Of a DNA stretch of 64,000 nucleotides, positions 52,227 to 64,000 are shown piece after piece. The position numbers and the translations under genes were made by a program. Source of the stretch: Geodermatophilus poikilotrophus (GTDB taxonomy: Bacteria > Actinomycetota > Actinomycetes > Mycobacteriales > Geodermatophilaceae); NCBI RefSeq assembly GCF_900111455.1, contig NZ_FOIE01000005.1, positions 62,001 through 126,000 of the forward strand. Reading direction: 5' to 3'. Each line of letters starts with the position of its first letter. Within the stretch, counting starts at the first letter, position 1. The notes under the pieces were generated by a model. It did not search any database, had not been told where the DNA came from, and saw nothing but the letters and a program-made list of their open reading frames with translations.

Positions 52227-52898
52227 ATGAGCCAGGAGAACGTGCCGGCGCAGCCGCCGACCGGGGTGGGGCTCGACGGGCTGCGCACTGCGGCCGCCGG
52301 GTGCCGAGCCTGCGAGCTGTGGGAGGGCACGACCCAGACGGTGTTCGGCGAGGGGCCGGAGACCGCCCGCATCGTCTTCGTGGGCGAGCAGCCGGGCGAC
52401 CAGGAGGACCGCAGGGGCGAGCCGTTCGTCGGCCCGGCCGGGCGGCTGCTGGACAAGGCGTTGGCGGAGGCCGGCATCGACCGCGGGGACGCCTACATCA
52501 CCAACGCGGTCAAGCACTTCCGGTTCACGCAGAAGGGCAAGCGCCGGATCCACCAGACCCCCGGTCCCGAGCACCTGCGGGCCTGCCGGCCGTGGCTGGA
52601 GGCCGAGTTCGCCGTCCTGCAGCCGGAGGTCGTCGTCTGCCTGGGCGCCACCGCCGCCAAGGCGCTGATCTCGCCGTCCTTCCGGATCACCAAGGAGCGC
52701 GGCCAGCTGTTCCCCTGGACCCCGCCGGGCGCCGACACGCTGTTCGCCGCGGCCGACGACGAGGACGCGCCGCACCAGACGTGGATGCTGGCCACCACCC
52801 ACCCCTCGGCGATCCTCCGGACACCGGACGAGGCCCGCGACGCCGCCTACGACGCCCTCGTCGCCGACCTCCGGGTGGTGGCCCACGCCCTGGCATGA
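52227..52898 (+). CDS. UdgX-type uracil-DNA glycosylase
   Basis: 223 residues from ATG 52227. Cys in GCRACELW plus later Cys residues fit an iron-sulphur cluster. VFVGEQPGDQEDRRGEPFVG is the uracil-binding loop. The insert KGKRRIHQTPGPEHL is the diagnostic UdgX loop, whose histidine is known from mycobacterial UdgX to bond covalently with the abasic sugar after uracil removal. The second active-site motif is ATTHPSAILR. It thus tags rather than releases uracil sites. Confidence 0.93.
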   Translation: MSQENVPAQPPTGVGLDGLRTAAAGCRACELWEGTTQTVFGEGPETARIVFVGEQPGDQEDRRGEPFVGPAGRLLDKALAEAGIDRGDAYITNAVKHFRFTQKGKRRIHQTPGPEHLRACRPWLEAEFAVLQPEVVVCLGATAAKALISPSFRITKERGQLFPWTPPGADTLFAAADDEDAPHQTWMLATTHPSAILRTPDEARDAAYDALVADLRVVAHALA

Positions 52899-52965
52899 CG
52901 GAGGACCACCCTTCCCCCACGCCTCACAGGCTCGGCGCGGGCCCCTGGAGGGTGGCCGAACTGCG
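52899..52965. repeat. Intergenic GC-rich palindrome R3
   Basis: GGAGGACCACCCTTCCCCCA with CACAGGCTCGG centre and GGGCCCCTGGAGGGTGGCC. CCACCCT and AGGGTGG pair. Located directly after the UdgX stop, as expected of a terminator. Confidence 0.6.
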
Positions 52966-52996
52966 CGGGGCCGGCCGTCCGGGTAGGACGGGTGCC

Positions 52997-53440
52997 ATGG
53001 ACCGCGTGTACACGGCTGAGGCAACGGCGTCGGGAGCCCGCACCGGGGAGGTGAGCTCCTCCGACGGCCGGCTGACGGTGAGCCTGTCCCGCCCGGCGGA
53101 GATGGGCGGGGACGACGGTCCGGGCACCAACCCCGAGCAGCTGTTCGCCGCCGGCTACGCCGCCTGCTTCCACAGCGCCATGCGCTTCGCGCTCCGGGAC
53201 CTCGGGCTGACCCCGCAGGCGCTCGAGGGCTCCTCGGTCACGGCCGAGGTGCACTTCCTGCGCGCGGCCCCCGGCGACTTCGGCCTCGGCGTCGACCTCT
53301 GGGCACGGCTGCCGCAGCTGGGCGACGAGCAGGCCCGGCAGCTCCTCGCGAAGACGCACACCATCTGCCCCTACTCGCGTGCCACGGCGGGCAACGTCGA
53401 GGTCGGGCTCCACGTCGTCCCGGCGTCCTCCGCCGCCTGA
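52997..53440 (+). CDS. ohr: Organic hydroperoxide resistance protein (Ohr/OsmC family)
   Basis: 147 residues from ATG 52997. The two redox cysteines are in LFAAGYAACFHSAMRFA and THTICPYSRATAGN, and the Arg-bearing loop TVSLSRPAEMGGDDGPGTNP is present, as in Ohr. It reduces organic peroxides using lipoyl or thiol donors. No OhrR regulator gene is adjacent. Confidence 0.93.
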   Translation: MDRVYTAEATASGARTGEVSSSDGRLTVSLSRPAEMGGDDGPGTNPEQLFAAGYAACFHSAMRFALRDLGLTPQALEGSSVTAEVHFLRAAPGDFGLGVDLWARLPQLGDEQARQLLAKTHTICPYSRATAGNVEVGLHVVPASSAA

Positions 53441-53502
53441 GGGCGGCCCCCTCCCGGGCACCGCCCCGAGCTCGCGAGGGGTGGGGAGGAGGGGGTCCTC
53501 TC
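53441..53502. repeat. Intergenic GC-rich palindrome R4
   Basis: GGCCCCCTCCCGGGCACCGC with GAGCTCGCGAGGGGTGGGG and AGGAGGGGGTCC. CCCCCTCC and GGAGGGGG pair. It separates convergent ohr and MFS genes. Confidence 0.6.
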
Positions 53503-58076
<4,574 letters not shown>

Positions 58077-58160
58077 GCACGGACCCCTGCGCCCGCCACC
58101 CACAGGCCCGCGGCGGGACCCCGCGGTCCGGCCGCCGGGACGGGGCCACCGGCTCCAGGA
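58077..58160. repeat. Intergenic GC-rich palindrome R7
   Basis: GCACGGACCCCTGCGCCCGC with CACAGGCCCGCGGCGGGACC and CCGGGACGGGGCC. It is a degraded member of the family, after serC. Confidence 0.5.
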
Positions 58161-58298
58161 GGCTCACCCGGCAGCGCGCCACGCCGGGCGAGCCTGCCGA
58201 CACGCTCACGCGCGCGCGGATAGCCTCGGCAGCGGACTCCCCCATCCCGGGCCGGTCCGCCCGCCGTCCCGACCCGAGCACCCCCCAGGAGGCCGCCC

Positions 58299-59243
58299 AT
58301 GCGTTCGCTGCGGCTGGTGGCGCTCACCGACGACGGCAGGAGCCTGGTGCTCGCCCTCGACGGCGCCGAGCCCGGCGAGGAGGGCGAGCGCTTCGAGCTG
58401 CCGATCGACGACCGGGTGCGCGCCGCCGCGCGCGGTGACGCCCGCCGGCTCGGCCAGATCGACGTCGAGATCGGCGCGACGCTGCCACCCCGGGTGATCC
58501 AGGCCCGCATCCGCGCCGGCGAGACACCCGAGCAGGTGGCGCAGGCCTCCGGCATCCGCGTCGAGCGGATCATGCGCTTCGCCCACCCGGTGCTGCAGGA
58601 GCGCGAGCGGGTGGCCGAGCAGGCCCGCGAGGCCCGGGTGCGGCTGTCCGAGGGCGCGCCGTCGGTGCCGCTGCAGCAGTTCATGTCCGAGCGGCTGCGG
58701 CTGCTCGGCGCCGACCTCGACGCCGTCCGCTGGGACGCCCACCGCGCCGGCGACGGCGTCTGGCAGGTCACCGCCGCCTGGCAGGCCGGCGCCAAGTCCG
58801 GCGTCACCCGCTGGGCCTACGACGTCCCGGCCCGCACCGTCACCCCGGTCGACGCCGCCACCACCGACTTCGCCGAGGGCACCCGGCTGGTGCGCGTCGT
58901 CCCGCACGTGCCGCCCGAGCGGCCCGCGCCGGTGCGCCCCCGCCCGGTGTCGGTCGTCCCCGACGACGACGGCGTGCCGGCCCCCGCCTCCTCCCGGCTC
59001 GCCCCCGACGAGGACGACGCGCCGGCCGCGGACGACGACGTGCGCCCGGTGCTCCCGGTCGACGTGTCCCCCGCGGTTCCCCGGCGCCCGGACCCCGCCC
59101 CACCTGCCGACGACGACGACATCAGCGAGCACGACACCGTCGTCCTCGGCCGTCCCAGCGGTGAGGGGGACGACGACGAGGACCCGCGCGCCCGCATCCC
59201 CGCGTGGGAGGACATCGTCTTCGGGGTCCGCCGGCACCGCTGA
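58299..59243 (+). CDS. sepH: Septation protein SepH
   Basis: 314 residues from ATG 58299 (AGGAGG upstream). The N-terminal DUF3071 domain (MRSLRLVALTDDGRSLVLAL, FELPIDDRVRAAARGD, LPPRVIQARIRAGETPEQVA followed by QASGIRVERI) contains a helix-turn-helix. A long acidic disordered region ends in the conserved tail ARIPAWEDIVFGVRRHR. In Streptomyces SepH binds FtsZ and promotes its assembly at division sites. Confidence 0.93.
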   Translation: MRSLRLVALTDDGRSLVLALDGAEPGEEGERFELPIDDRVRAAARGDARRLGQIDVEIGATLPPRVIQARIRAGETPEQVAQASGIRVERIMRFAHPVLQERERVAEQAREARVRLSEGAPSVPLQQFMSERLRLLGADLDAVRWDAHRAGDGVWQVTAAWQAGAKSGVTRWAYDVPARTVTPVDAATTDFAEGTRLVRVVPHVPPERPAPVRPRPVSVVPDDDGVPAPASSRLAPDEDDAPAADDDVRPVLPVDVSPAVPRRPDPAPPADDDDISEHDTVVLGRPSGEGDDDEDPRARIPAWEDIVFGVRRHR

Positions 59244-59336
59244 CCTGCGGTCTCCCGTCCGGGCGGCTCGGGGACGGGTGACGCCGGCCACTCCCGGGCA
59301 GGTGTCCACGCAGGACCGCCGGGTACCACGAGAGGC

Positions 59337-59810
59337 ATGTCAGCCTCGGTGTCCATGCCCCTCGGCGGCGTGCAGGTCGGTTCCTTCGACAGCTACGAGC
59401 AGGCCCAGGCCGCCGTCGACTACCTCGCCGACCAGAAGTTCGCCGTCGAGAACGTCACGATCATCGGTTCGGACCTGCGCCAGATCGAGCGGGTCACCGG
59501 CCGGCTCACCTGGGGCCGGGTGCTCGCCGCCGGCGCAGCCGGCGGGGCGTGGTGGGGCCTGTTCGTCGGCCTGCTGCTCGGCATCTTCGCCGTCGAGTCC
59601 GGCGCCTGGATCGGCTCGGTCCTGACCGGCCTGCTCATCGGCCTGCTGTTCGGCGCGCTGTTCGCCGCGATCGGCTACTCCGCCAGCCGGGGCCGACGTG
59701 ACTTCACCAGCACGAGCGCCGTGGTCGCCGGTCGCTACGACGTCATGTGCAACCCCGCCCGCGCCGAGGAGGCCCGGGCACACCTGGCCCGCTTCTCGCT
59801 CCGCGGCTGA
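59337..59810 (+). CDS. General-stress-protein 17M-like membrane protein
   Basis: 157 residues. The N-terminal GsiB/YflT-like domain (VGSFDSYEQAQAAVDYLADQ, KFAVENVTIIGSDL) is followed by two membrane helices (LLAAGAAGG-type: VLAAGAAGGAWWGLFVGLLL; WIGSVLTGLLIGLLFGALFA) and a C-terminal DVMCNPARAEEARAHLARF. Function unknown; the family is stress-linked in Firmicutes. Confidence 0.83.
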   Translation: MSASVSMPLGGVQVGSFDSYEQAQAAVDYLADQKFAVENVTIIGSDLRQIERVTGRLTWGRVLAAGAAGGAWWGLFVGLLLGIFAVESGAWIGSVLTGLLIGLLFGALFAAIGYSASRGRRDFTSTSAVVAGRYDVMCNPARAEEARAHLARFSLRG

Positions 59811-59875
59811 AGGAAGGACCCCCTGCCCCCCACCGTTCGCAAGCTCACGGCGGGCCCCTGCAGGGGGCCGTTCCA
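59811..59875. repeat. Intergenic GC-rich palindrome R8 (best example)
   Basis: CCCCCTGC (59819-59826) and GCAGGGGG (59860-59867) pair perfectly around CCCCCACCGTTCGCAAGCTC and ACGGCGGGCCCCT, with CCG/CGG pairing inside. It lies between convergent genes, consistent with a bidirectional terminator. Confidence 0.7.
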
Positions 59876-59880
59876 GGACG

Positions 59881-60690
59881 TCACCTGAGGGTGGCGAAGG
59901 CGACCGCGGCTGCGGCCGCGACGCCCAGGGAGTCCACCCCGGTCCGCATCGGGATGCGCGCCCGCACCCGCGCGGCCCGCTGGACCTCCGGGGTCAGCCC
60001 CGGCCCCTCCGCCCCGAGCAGCACCGCGGTGCGCGGGTGCGCCTGCGGGTCCACCTCGGCCAGGTCGACGGCGTCCTCGGCCGGGGTGAGCGCGACCGTC
60101 AGGTAGCCCGCGTCGTGCAACCGGTCCAGCCCGCCGGGCCAGTCCGGCAGGACGGCGAACGGCAGGGCCAGCACGTGCCCCATCGAGACCCGCACCGAGC
60201 GTCGGTACAGCGGATCGGCGCAGCGCGGGTCCAGCAGCAGCCCGTCGACGCCCAGGGCGACCGCCGAGCGGGCGATCGACCCCAGGTTCTCGGCGTCGTT
60301 GAGCGCCTCGAGCACGGCCAGCCGGCGGGGTGCGGCCGGGTCCGGCCCGGTCAGCAGCGCGTCGAGGTCGGCCGGCGGGCGGCGGTCGGCGGAGGCGAGC
60401 ACCCCACGGGTCAGCCGGAAGCCGATCACCTCCGAGAGCACCCACTTGTCCGCCTCGTAGGCCGGAACACCAGCGGGCAGGTCCAGCGCCGCCACCCGTC
60501 CGGGCACGCCGAGCACCGCACGCACCCGGTAGGACGAGGCCAGCAGCCGCTCGACCGCCGGAACCCCCTCGACGATCACCGGGCCGGTGCCGCGCTCGGT
60601 GCCCGGCGGGCGGTCCCCGGCCTTGAGGTCGCGGAAGTCGGCCACCCGCGGGTCGTCCGGGTCGGTGATCGTCGCGGGGAGCTCGGGCAC
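59881..60690 (-). CDS. TrmH/SpoU-family RNA methyltransferase
   Basis: 269 residues. VIVEGVPAVERLLASSYRVR is the substrate-binding start. The knotted SPOUT domain has LEALNDAENLGSIARSAVAL, LLLDPRCADPLYRRSVRVSM and VLLGAEGPGLTPEVQ followed by RIPMRTGVDSLGVAAAAAVA. It 2'-O-methylates tRNA or rRNA; the exact target is not evident. Start at GTG or ATG 60690, not fully certain. Confidence 0.92.
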   Translation of the reverse strand: MPELPATITDPDDPRVADFRDLKAGDRPPGTERGTGPVIVEGVPAVERLLASSYRVRAVLGVPGRVAALDLPAGVPAYEADKWVLSEVIGFRLTRGVLASADRRPPADLDALLTGPDPAAPRRLAVLEALNDAENLGSIARSAVALGVDGLLLDPRCADPLYRRSVRVSMGHVLALPFAVLPDWPGGLDRLHDAGYLTVALTPAEDAVDLAEVDPQAHPRTAVLLGAEGPGLTPEVQRAARVRARIPMRTGVDSLGVAAAAAVAFATLR

Positions 60691-60755
60691 GGCCCCGATC
60701 CTGCCAACCCGCGCCCACCGGGCGGCCGGGTCGCCCAGCCCGCAGGATCGTCGGC

Positions 60756-61706
60756 GTGCCCTCCTCTCCCACGACCGTCGTCGGCGGCGGCATCGCCGGC
60801 ACGGCCTGCGCCCGCGTCCTCGCCGAGGCGGGGCTCCGCGTCCGCGTGCTCGACCGCGGCCGGCGGCCCGGCGGGCGGATGGCCTCGCGGACGCTGCACG
60901 ACCGCACTGTCGACATCGGCGCCTCCTACCTGACCGCGGAGGAGGGCTCGCCGTTCGCGGCGGTGGTCCGCGGCTGGGTCGACCGCGGCCTGGCCCGGCC
61001 GTGGACCGACACCTTCGCTGTCGCCGGGCCCGAGGGCCTGCGGTCGACGACCACGGGGCCGGTCCGCTACGCCGCGCCCGGGGGGCTGCGCTCGCTGGTC
61101 GCCGACCTGGCGTCCGGGCTGGACGTCGAGAGCGGGCGCACGGTGGCCGCCGTCGGACCCGGCCCGCGGGTGGACGGCGAGGACGTGCCGGCCGCCGTCC
61201 TGGCCATGCCCGACCCGCAGGCCCGCCGGGTGCTCGACCCGGCCACGGCCGGCCGGCTGCTCGACGACCGGCCGTGGGAACCCTCCCTGGCCGTTGTCCT
61301 GGGGTGGTCGCGGCGGTGCTGGCCGGCCGACCTGCACGGCGCCTTCGTGCACGACGACCCGGCGGTCACCTGGGTCGCCGACGACGGGGACCGGCGCGGG
61401 GACGGCGCCCCGGTGCTGGTCGCGCACACCACCGCCGAGCTCGCTGCCGCGCACCTCGAGGACCCCGACGCCGCCGCCGGCCCGGTCGCCGCCGCGGTCG
61501 GCCGGGCGCTGGGCATCGACGTCCCGCCGGCCTGGACGACGGTGCACCGCTGGACCCACGCGCGCCCCGCCGAGGCGCGGTCCGAGCCGTTCGGGCTCGC
61601 CGACGGGATCGGGGTCTGCGGCGACGGCTGGTCGGCGCCGTCGCGAGTGCAGGCCGCCTGGACCTCGGGCACCGCCCTGGGCCGCGCCCTGCTCGCCACG
61701 CCCTGA
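60756..61706 (+). CDS. Renalase-like FAD-dependent oxidase
   Basis: 316 residues from GTG 60756. The Rossmann motif TTVVGGGIAGTACARVLAEA, RGRRPGGRMASRTL, DIGASYLTAEEGSPFAAVV and the C-terminal GIGVCGDGWSAPSRVQAAWT place it in the renalase/amine-oxidase group of NAD(P)/FAD proteins. Bacterial renalases re-oxidise misfolded NAD(P)H isomers; the precise substrate here is unproven. Confidence 0.85.
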   Translation: MPSSPTTVVGGGIAGTACARVLAEAGLRVRVLDRGRRPGGRMASRTLHDRTVDIGASYLTAEEGSPFAAVVRGWVDRGLARPWTDTFAVAGPEGLRSTTTGPVRYAAPGGLRSLVADLASGLDVESGRTVAAVGPGPRVDGEDVPAAVLAMPDPQARRVLDPATAGRLLDDRPWEPSLAVVLGWSRRCWPADLHGAFVHDDPAVTWVADDGDRRGDGAPVLVAHTTAELAAAHLEDPDAAAGPVAAAVGRALGIDVPPAWTTVHRWTHARPAEARSEPFGLADGIGVCGDGWSAPSRVQAAWTSGTALGRALLATP

Positions 61707-61821
61707 GGACGTCGGCCCGGCCCTGCTGCGGGCAGGAGGACCCCGTCCCCCTCATCGCTCGCGGCGAGCCGCTGGACGGGGCCTGGCGCGAGCCTGCGGG
61801 CGATGGGGGCAGCGGGTCCTC
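61707..61821. repeat. Intergenic GC-rich palindrome R9
   Basis: GGCAGGAGGACCCCGTCCCC with CTCGCGGCGAGCCG and GGACGGGGCC on one side and a second inverted part (GATGGGGGCAGCGGGTCCTC) on the other, between convergent genes. Confidence 0.6.
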
Positions 61822-62634
61822 CTAGCGCGCTACCCGCGCCAGCTGGCGGGCCTGGGCGACCAGCCGGCCGGTGGTGTCCCAGATGCGGCACTCCTCGTCC
61901 GACCAGCCGCCGGCCACCTCGGTGGAGCGGGACTCGACCAGGCACCAGCCCGGCGCCGGCAGCGCGCGCACCAGCACCTGCAGCTGCACGGTGGGCGCCC
62001 AGCCCGTCCGGCCCACGGCGAAGGCGGTGGGCGGCAGGGCATCGGCGAACAGCAGCAGCGCGAAGGGGTCGGGCGCACCGCCGTCGGACAGCCGGATCCA
62101 GGACCGCAGCACCCGCTGGTCGGAGAACCGGCCGACCGTCCAGCCCGCCGTCGCGGGGTCGAGCCGGGTGTCGATCCGCCGGACCAGGCCGACGGCCGGC
62201 CCGGCGCCCGTGGTCCGGGTGACGACGCAGTCGTCGGGGCCGGGCAGCTGCGGCGCGGCGTTCTCGGTGTACTCGGCCGGCTCGCTGCCGAGCGTCGCCG
62301 TCGTCACCTGGGCGGCGATCGACGGGCCGGCCTCCCCGGTGAGCAGCACCGTGGAGTGCGCCAGCGTGCGCCCGGCCGGACCGGACGTGACGGCGAGGTG
62401 GGCCGGCCCGGCAGCGGTGGCCCGGAGGTAGCTCGCCGACAGCGCGACCGGGTGCGGGTGCGGGCTGTCCAGGACGGCGGCGCGGGCGGCCACCGCCAGC
62501 AGGTAGCCGCCGTTGAGGACGCCGCCACCGACGTCCCAGCCGGGGTCGAGGTCGGCGACCAGCCCACCGCCCTCGGCACGTCGCACGGCGGTCGCGGCGT
62601 CGAAGGCGGACGGGGTCCCATCGGTCAGCGGCAC
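61822..62634 (-). CDS. Acyl-CoA thioesterase-like hot-dog protein
   Basis: 270 residues from GTG 62634. GWDVGGGVLNGGYLLAVAAR and HPVALSASYLRATAAGPAHL form the first hot dog; RVLRSWIRLSDGGAPDPFAL and GWAPTVQLQVLVRALPAPGW form the second, with VAQARQLARVAR at the end. This is the two-hot-dog TesB/thioesterase-like fold. It diverges from the aldo/keto reductase gene by 28 bp. Confidence 0.85.
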   Translation of the reverse strand: MPLTDGTPSAFDAATAVRRAEGGGLVADLDPGWDVGGGVLNGGYLLAVAARAAVLDSPHPHPVALSASYLRATAAGPAHLAVTSGPAGRTLAHSTVLLTGEAGPSIAAQVTTATLGSEPAEYTENAAPQLPGPDDCVVTRTTGAGPAVGLVRRIDTRLDPATAGWTVGRFSDQRVLRSWIRLSDGGAPDPFALLLFADALPPTAFAVGRTGWAPTVQLQVLVRALPAPGWCLVESRSTEVAGGWSDEECRIWDTTGRLVAQARQLARVAR

Positions 62635-62662
62635 GCCCGGGAGCCTGCCAGGGTGGGGTTCC

Positions 62663-63631
62663 ATGGAGTACACGCACCTGGGACGCAGCGGCCTGTCGGT
62701 CTCCCGGCTCTGCCTGGGCACGATGAACTTCGGCTGGAAGACCGAGGAGCCCGACGCCCACGACCTGATGGACCGGGCGCTCGCCGAGGGCGTCAACTTC
62801 TTCGACACCGCCAACGTCTACGGCTTCGACGCCGGCAAGGGGCGCACCGAGGAGGTCCTCGGCACCTGGTTCGCCCGCGGCGGTGAGCGCCGGGAGAAGA
62901 CGGTGCTGGCCACCAAGGTCTACGGCTCCATGAGCGACTGGCCGAACGACACGTTCCTCTCCGCCCGCAACCTCGTCCGCTCCTGCGAGGCCTCGCTGCG
63001 GCGGATGCGGACCGACTGGATCGACCTGTACCAGTTCCACCACGTCGACCTGGCCACGCCGTGGGAGGAGATCTGGCAGGCCTGCGAGACGCTGGTCGCG
63101 CAGGGCAAGGTGCTCTACGTCGGGTCGTCCAACCACGCCGCCTGGCAGATCGCCGCGGCCAACGAGGCGGCCGCCCGCCGGCACTTCCCGGGCCTGGTCA
63201 GCGAGCAGTCGCACTACAACCTGCTCACCCGGCACGTGGAGCTGGAGGTGCTGCCGGCCGCGCAGCACTACGGCGTCGGCATCATCCCGTGGAGCCCGCT
63301 GGCGCAGGGCCTGCTGGCCGGCGTCCTCGGCGACCAGGCCGGCGACCGCCGCCACCTCGAGCGCAACCGCGAACGCATCGAGCGGCACCGCCCCGCGCTG
63401 CAGGCCTACGAGGACGCCTGCCGCGAGTGGGGGTACGCGCCGGCGGACGTCGGGCTCGCCTGGCTGCTGCACCGGCCGGCGGTGACCGCACCGATCGTCG
63501 GGCCGCGCACGATGGAGCAGTTCGAGGGCTCGCTGAGGGCCCTCGACGTACGGCTCGACGAGGGGCAGCTCGCCCGGCTCGACGACATCTTCCCCGGTTA
63601 CCGGGCGGCACCGATGGAGTACGCGTGGTGA
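62663..63631 (+). CDS. Aldo/keto reductase
   Basis: 322 residues from ATG 62663. MEYTHLGRSGLSVSRLCLGT, GVNFFDTANVYGF (catalytic Asp and Tyr), KTVLATKVYG (Lys), DLYQFHHVD (His) and GIIPWSPLAQGLLAGVL are complete. NADPH-dependent; closest to the YghZ/Tas-like oxidoreductases. Substrate unknown. Confidence 0.93.
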   Translation: MEYTHLGRSGLSVSRLCLGTMNFGWKTEEPDAHDLMDRALAEGVNFFDTANVYGFDAGKGRTEEVLGTWFARGGERREKTVLATKVYGSMSDWPNDTFLSARNLVRSCEASLRRMRTDWIDLYQFHHVDLATPWEEIWQACETLVAQGKVLYVGSSNHAAWQIAAANEAAARRHFPGLVSEQSHYNLLTRHVELEVLPAAQHYGVGIIPWSPLAQGLLAGVLGDQAGDRRHLERNRERIERHRPALQAYEDACREWGYAPADVGLAWLLHRPAVTAPIVGPRTMEQFEGSLRALDVRLDEGQLARLDDIFPGYRAAPMEYAW

Positions 63632-63689
63632 TCTCGGCACCCTATTAGCAGCCGTCAGTCATCGCGCAACCACCCAGCGCGACACGCCG

Positions 63690-63724
63690 CCCCCCGGACC
63701 CCCAGGACTGGGGGACGGGGGGCC
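63690..63724 (+). terminator. GC-rich hairpin after the aldo/keto reductase
   Basis: CCCCCCGGACCCCCAG-GA-CTGGGGGACGGGGGG: two stacked C/G stems, no T-run. Likely terminator of the gene ending at 63631. Confidence 0.55.
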
Positions 63725-63820
63725 CCTCGGTCACGTGTGCCCGGACCCCTCCCCTCCCCCGGAGCCTCGGGACCGACGAGAGCGGCCGGTGGGGGCGGGC
63801 TCTCCGACGCCGGGGGGCGG

Positions 63821-64000
63821 GTGCGCGTGCACGGGTACGGGGACGAGACGGCCGGGGTGTGCCCGTTCAGCGGAGCCGGCGCCGGGGACGGCGGGACGAC
63901 GCGCAGCGCGGTGTCGCGGCGGGCCGTGCTCGCCGGGCTGGCGGGCATCGCGGCACTGCCGGTCATGAGCGGGACCGCCCTGGCAGCGCCGGTCCGCCGT
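63821..64000 (+). CDS. Tat-exported protein, N-terminus only
   Basis: The frame from GTG 63821 reads VRVHGYGDETAGVCPFSGAG and continues to the window edge. SRRAVLAGLAGIAALPVMSG followed by TALAAPVRR is a twin-arginine signal peptide (SRRAVL, hydrophobic core, ALA-AP cleavage). The mature domain is outside the window, so the function cannot be given. The start is tentative; a second GTG lies at 63827. Confidence 0.55.
   Translation, partial: MRVHGYGDETAGVCPFSGAGAGDGGTTRSAVSRRAVLAGLAGIAALPVMSGTALAAPVRR

Overview
The window comes from a very GC-rich actinobacterium. Gene content (SepH, class E sortase, UdgX, FprA-type reductase, citrate synthase 2) and codon use suggest a Geodermatophilaceae-like organism such as Blastococcus, Geodermatophilus or Modestobacter. 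That placement is inference; no rRNA gene is present to settle it.

Positions 1 to about 31.4 kb form an integrated accessory island. It holds a tyrosine integrase cut by the left window edge with its excisionase-like partner, a MobF relaxase-helicase with a candidate transfer origin, an intact IS5-type and a decayed IS256-type element, several transposase scraps and a three-copy dispersed repeat. The right side ends at the 3' half of a tRNA gene (anticodon CCT by position) beside a decayed integrase C-terminus, a classic attachment-site junction.

The cargo looks like a conflict/defence island built around CHAT caspase-like proteases. The main find is a single 1073-codon gene (5500-8721) fusing an almost complete GroEL chaperonin to a CHAT protease. 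Its CHAT half is a clear paralogue of the CHAT protein at 14046-15848, which overlaps a TPR-CHAT gene by 4 bp. Facing that pair is a two-gene operon for a large alpha/beta hydrolase and a TPR/Sel1-like protein. A truncated copy of the hydrolase start overlaps the stop codon of GroEL-CHAT, so the CHAT-hydrolase pairing occurs twice. A TIR/NB-ARC/TPR STAND gene (with one nonsense and one frameshift), a YaaC-family gene, a two-helix membrane protein and a secreted beta-helix protein complete the cargo.

From about 31.7 kb to the end the sequence is chromosomal backbone with dense, uniform high-GC genes: SpoIIE-type phosphatase, hydrolase, MFS pumps, photolyase and Nei glycosylase, FprA, PEP carboxylase with an inositol-phosphatase-like gene, SMP-30 lactonase, sortase E with a small membrane protein, an ABC exporter, UdgX, Ohr, PdxH, citrate synthase, SerC, SepH, a TrmH-type methylase and redox enzymes. 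This half carries its own family of GC-rich intergenic palindromes, which I did not see in the island, plus two long hairpins at 46.9 kb and 55.5 kb.
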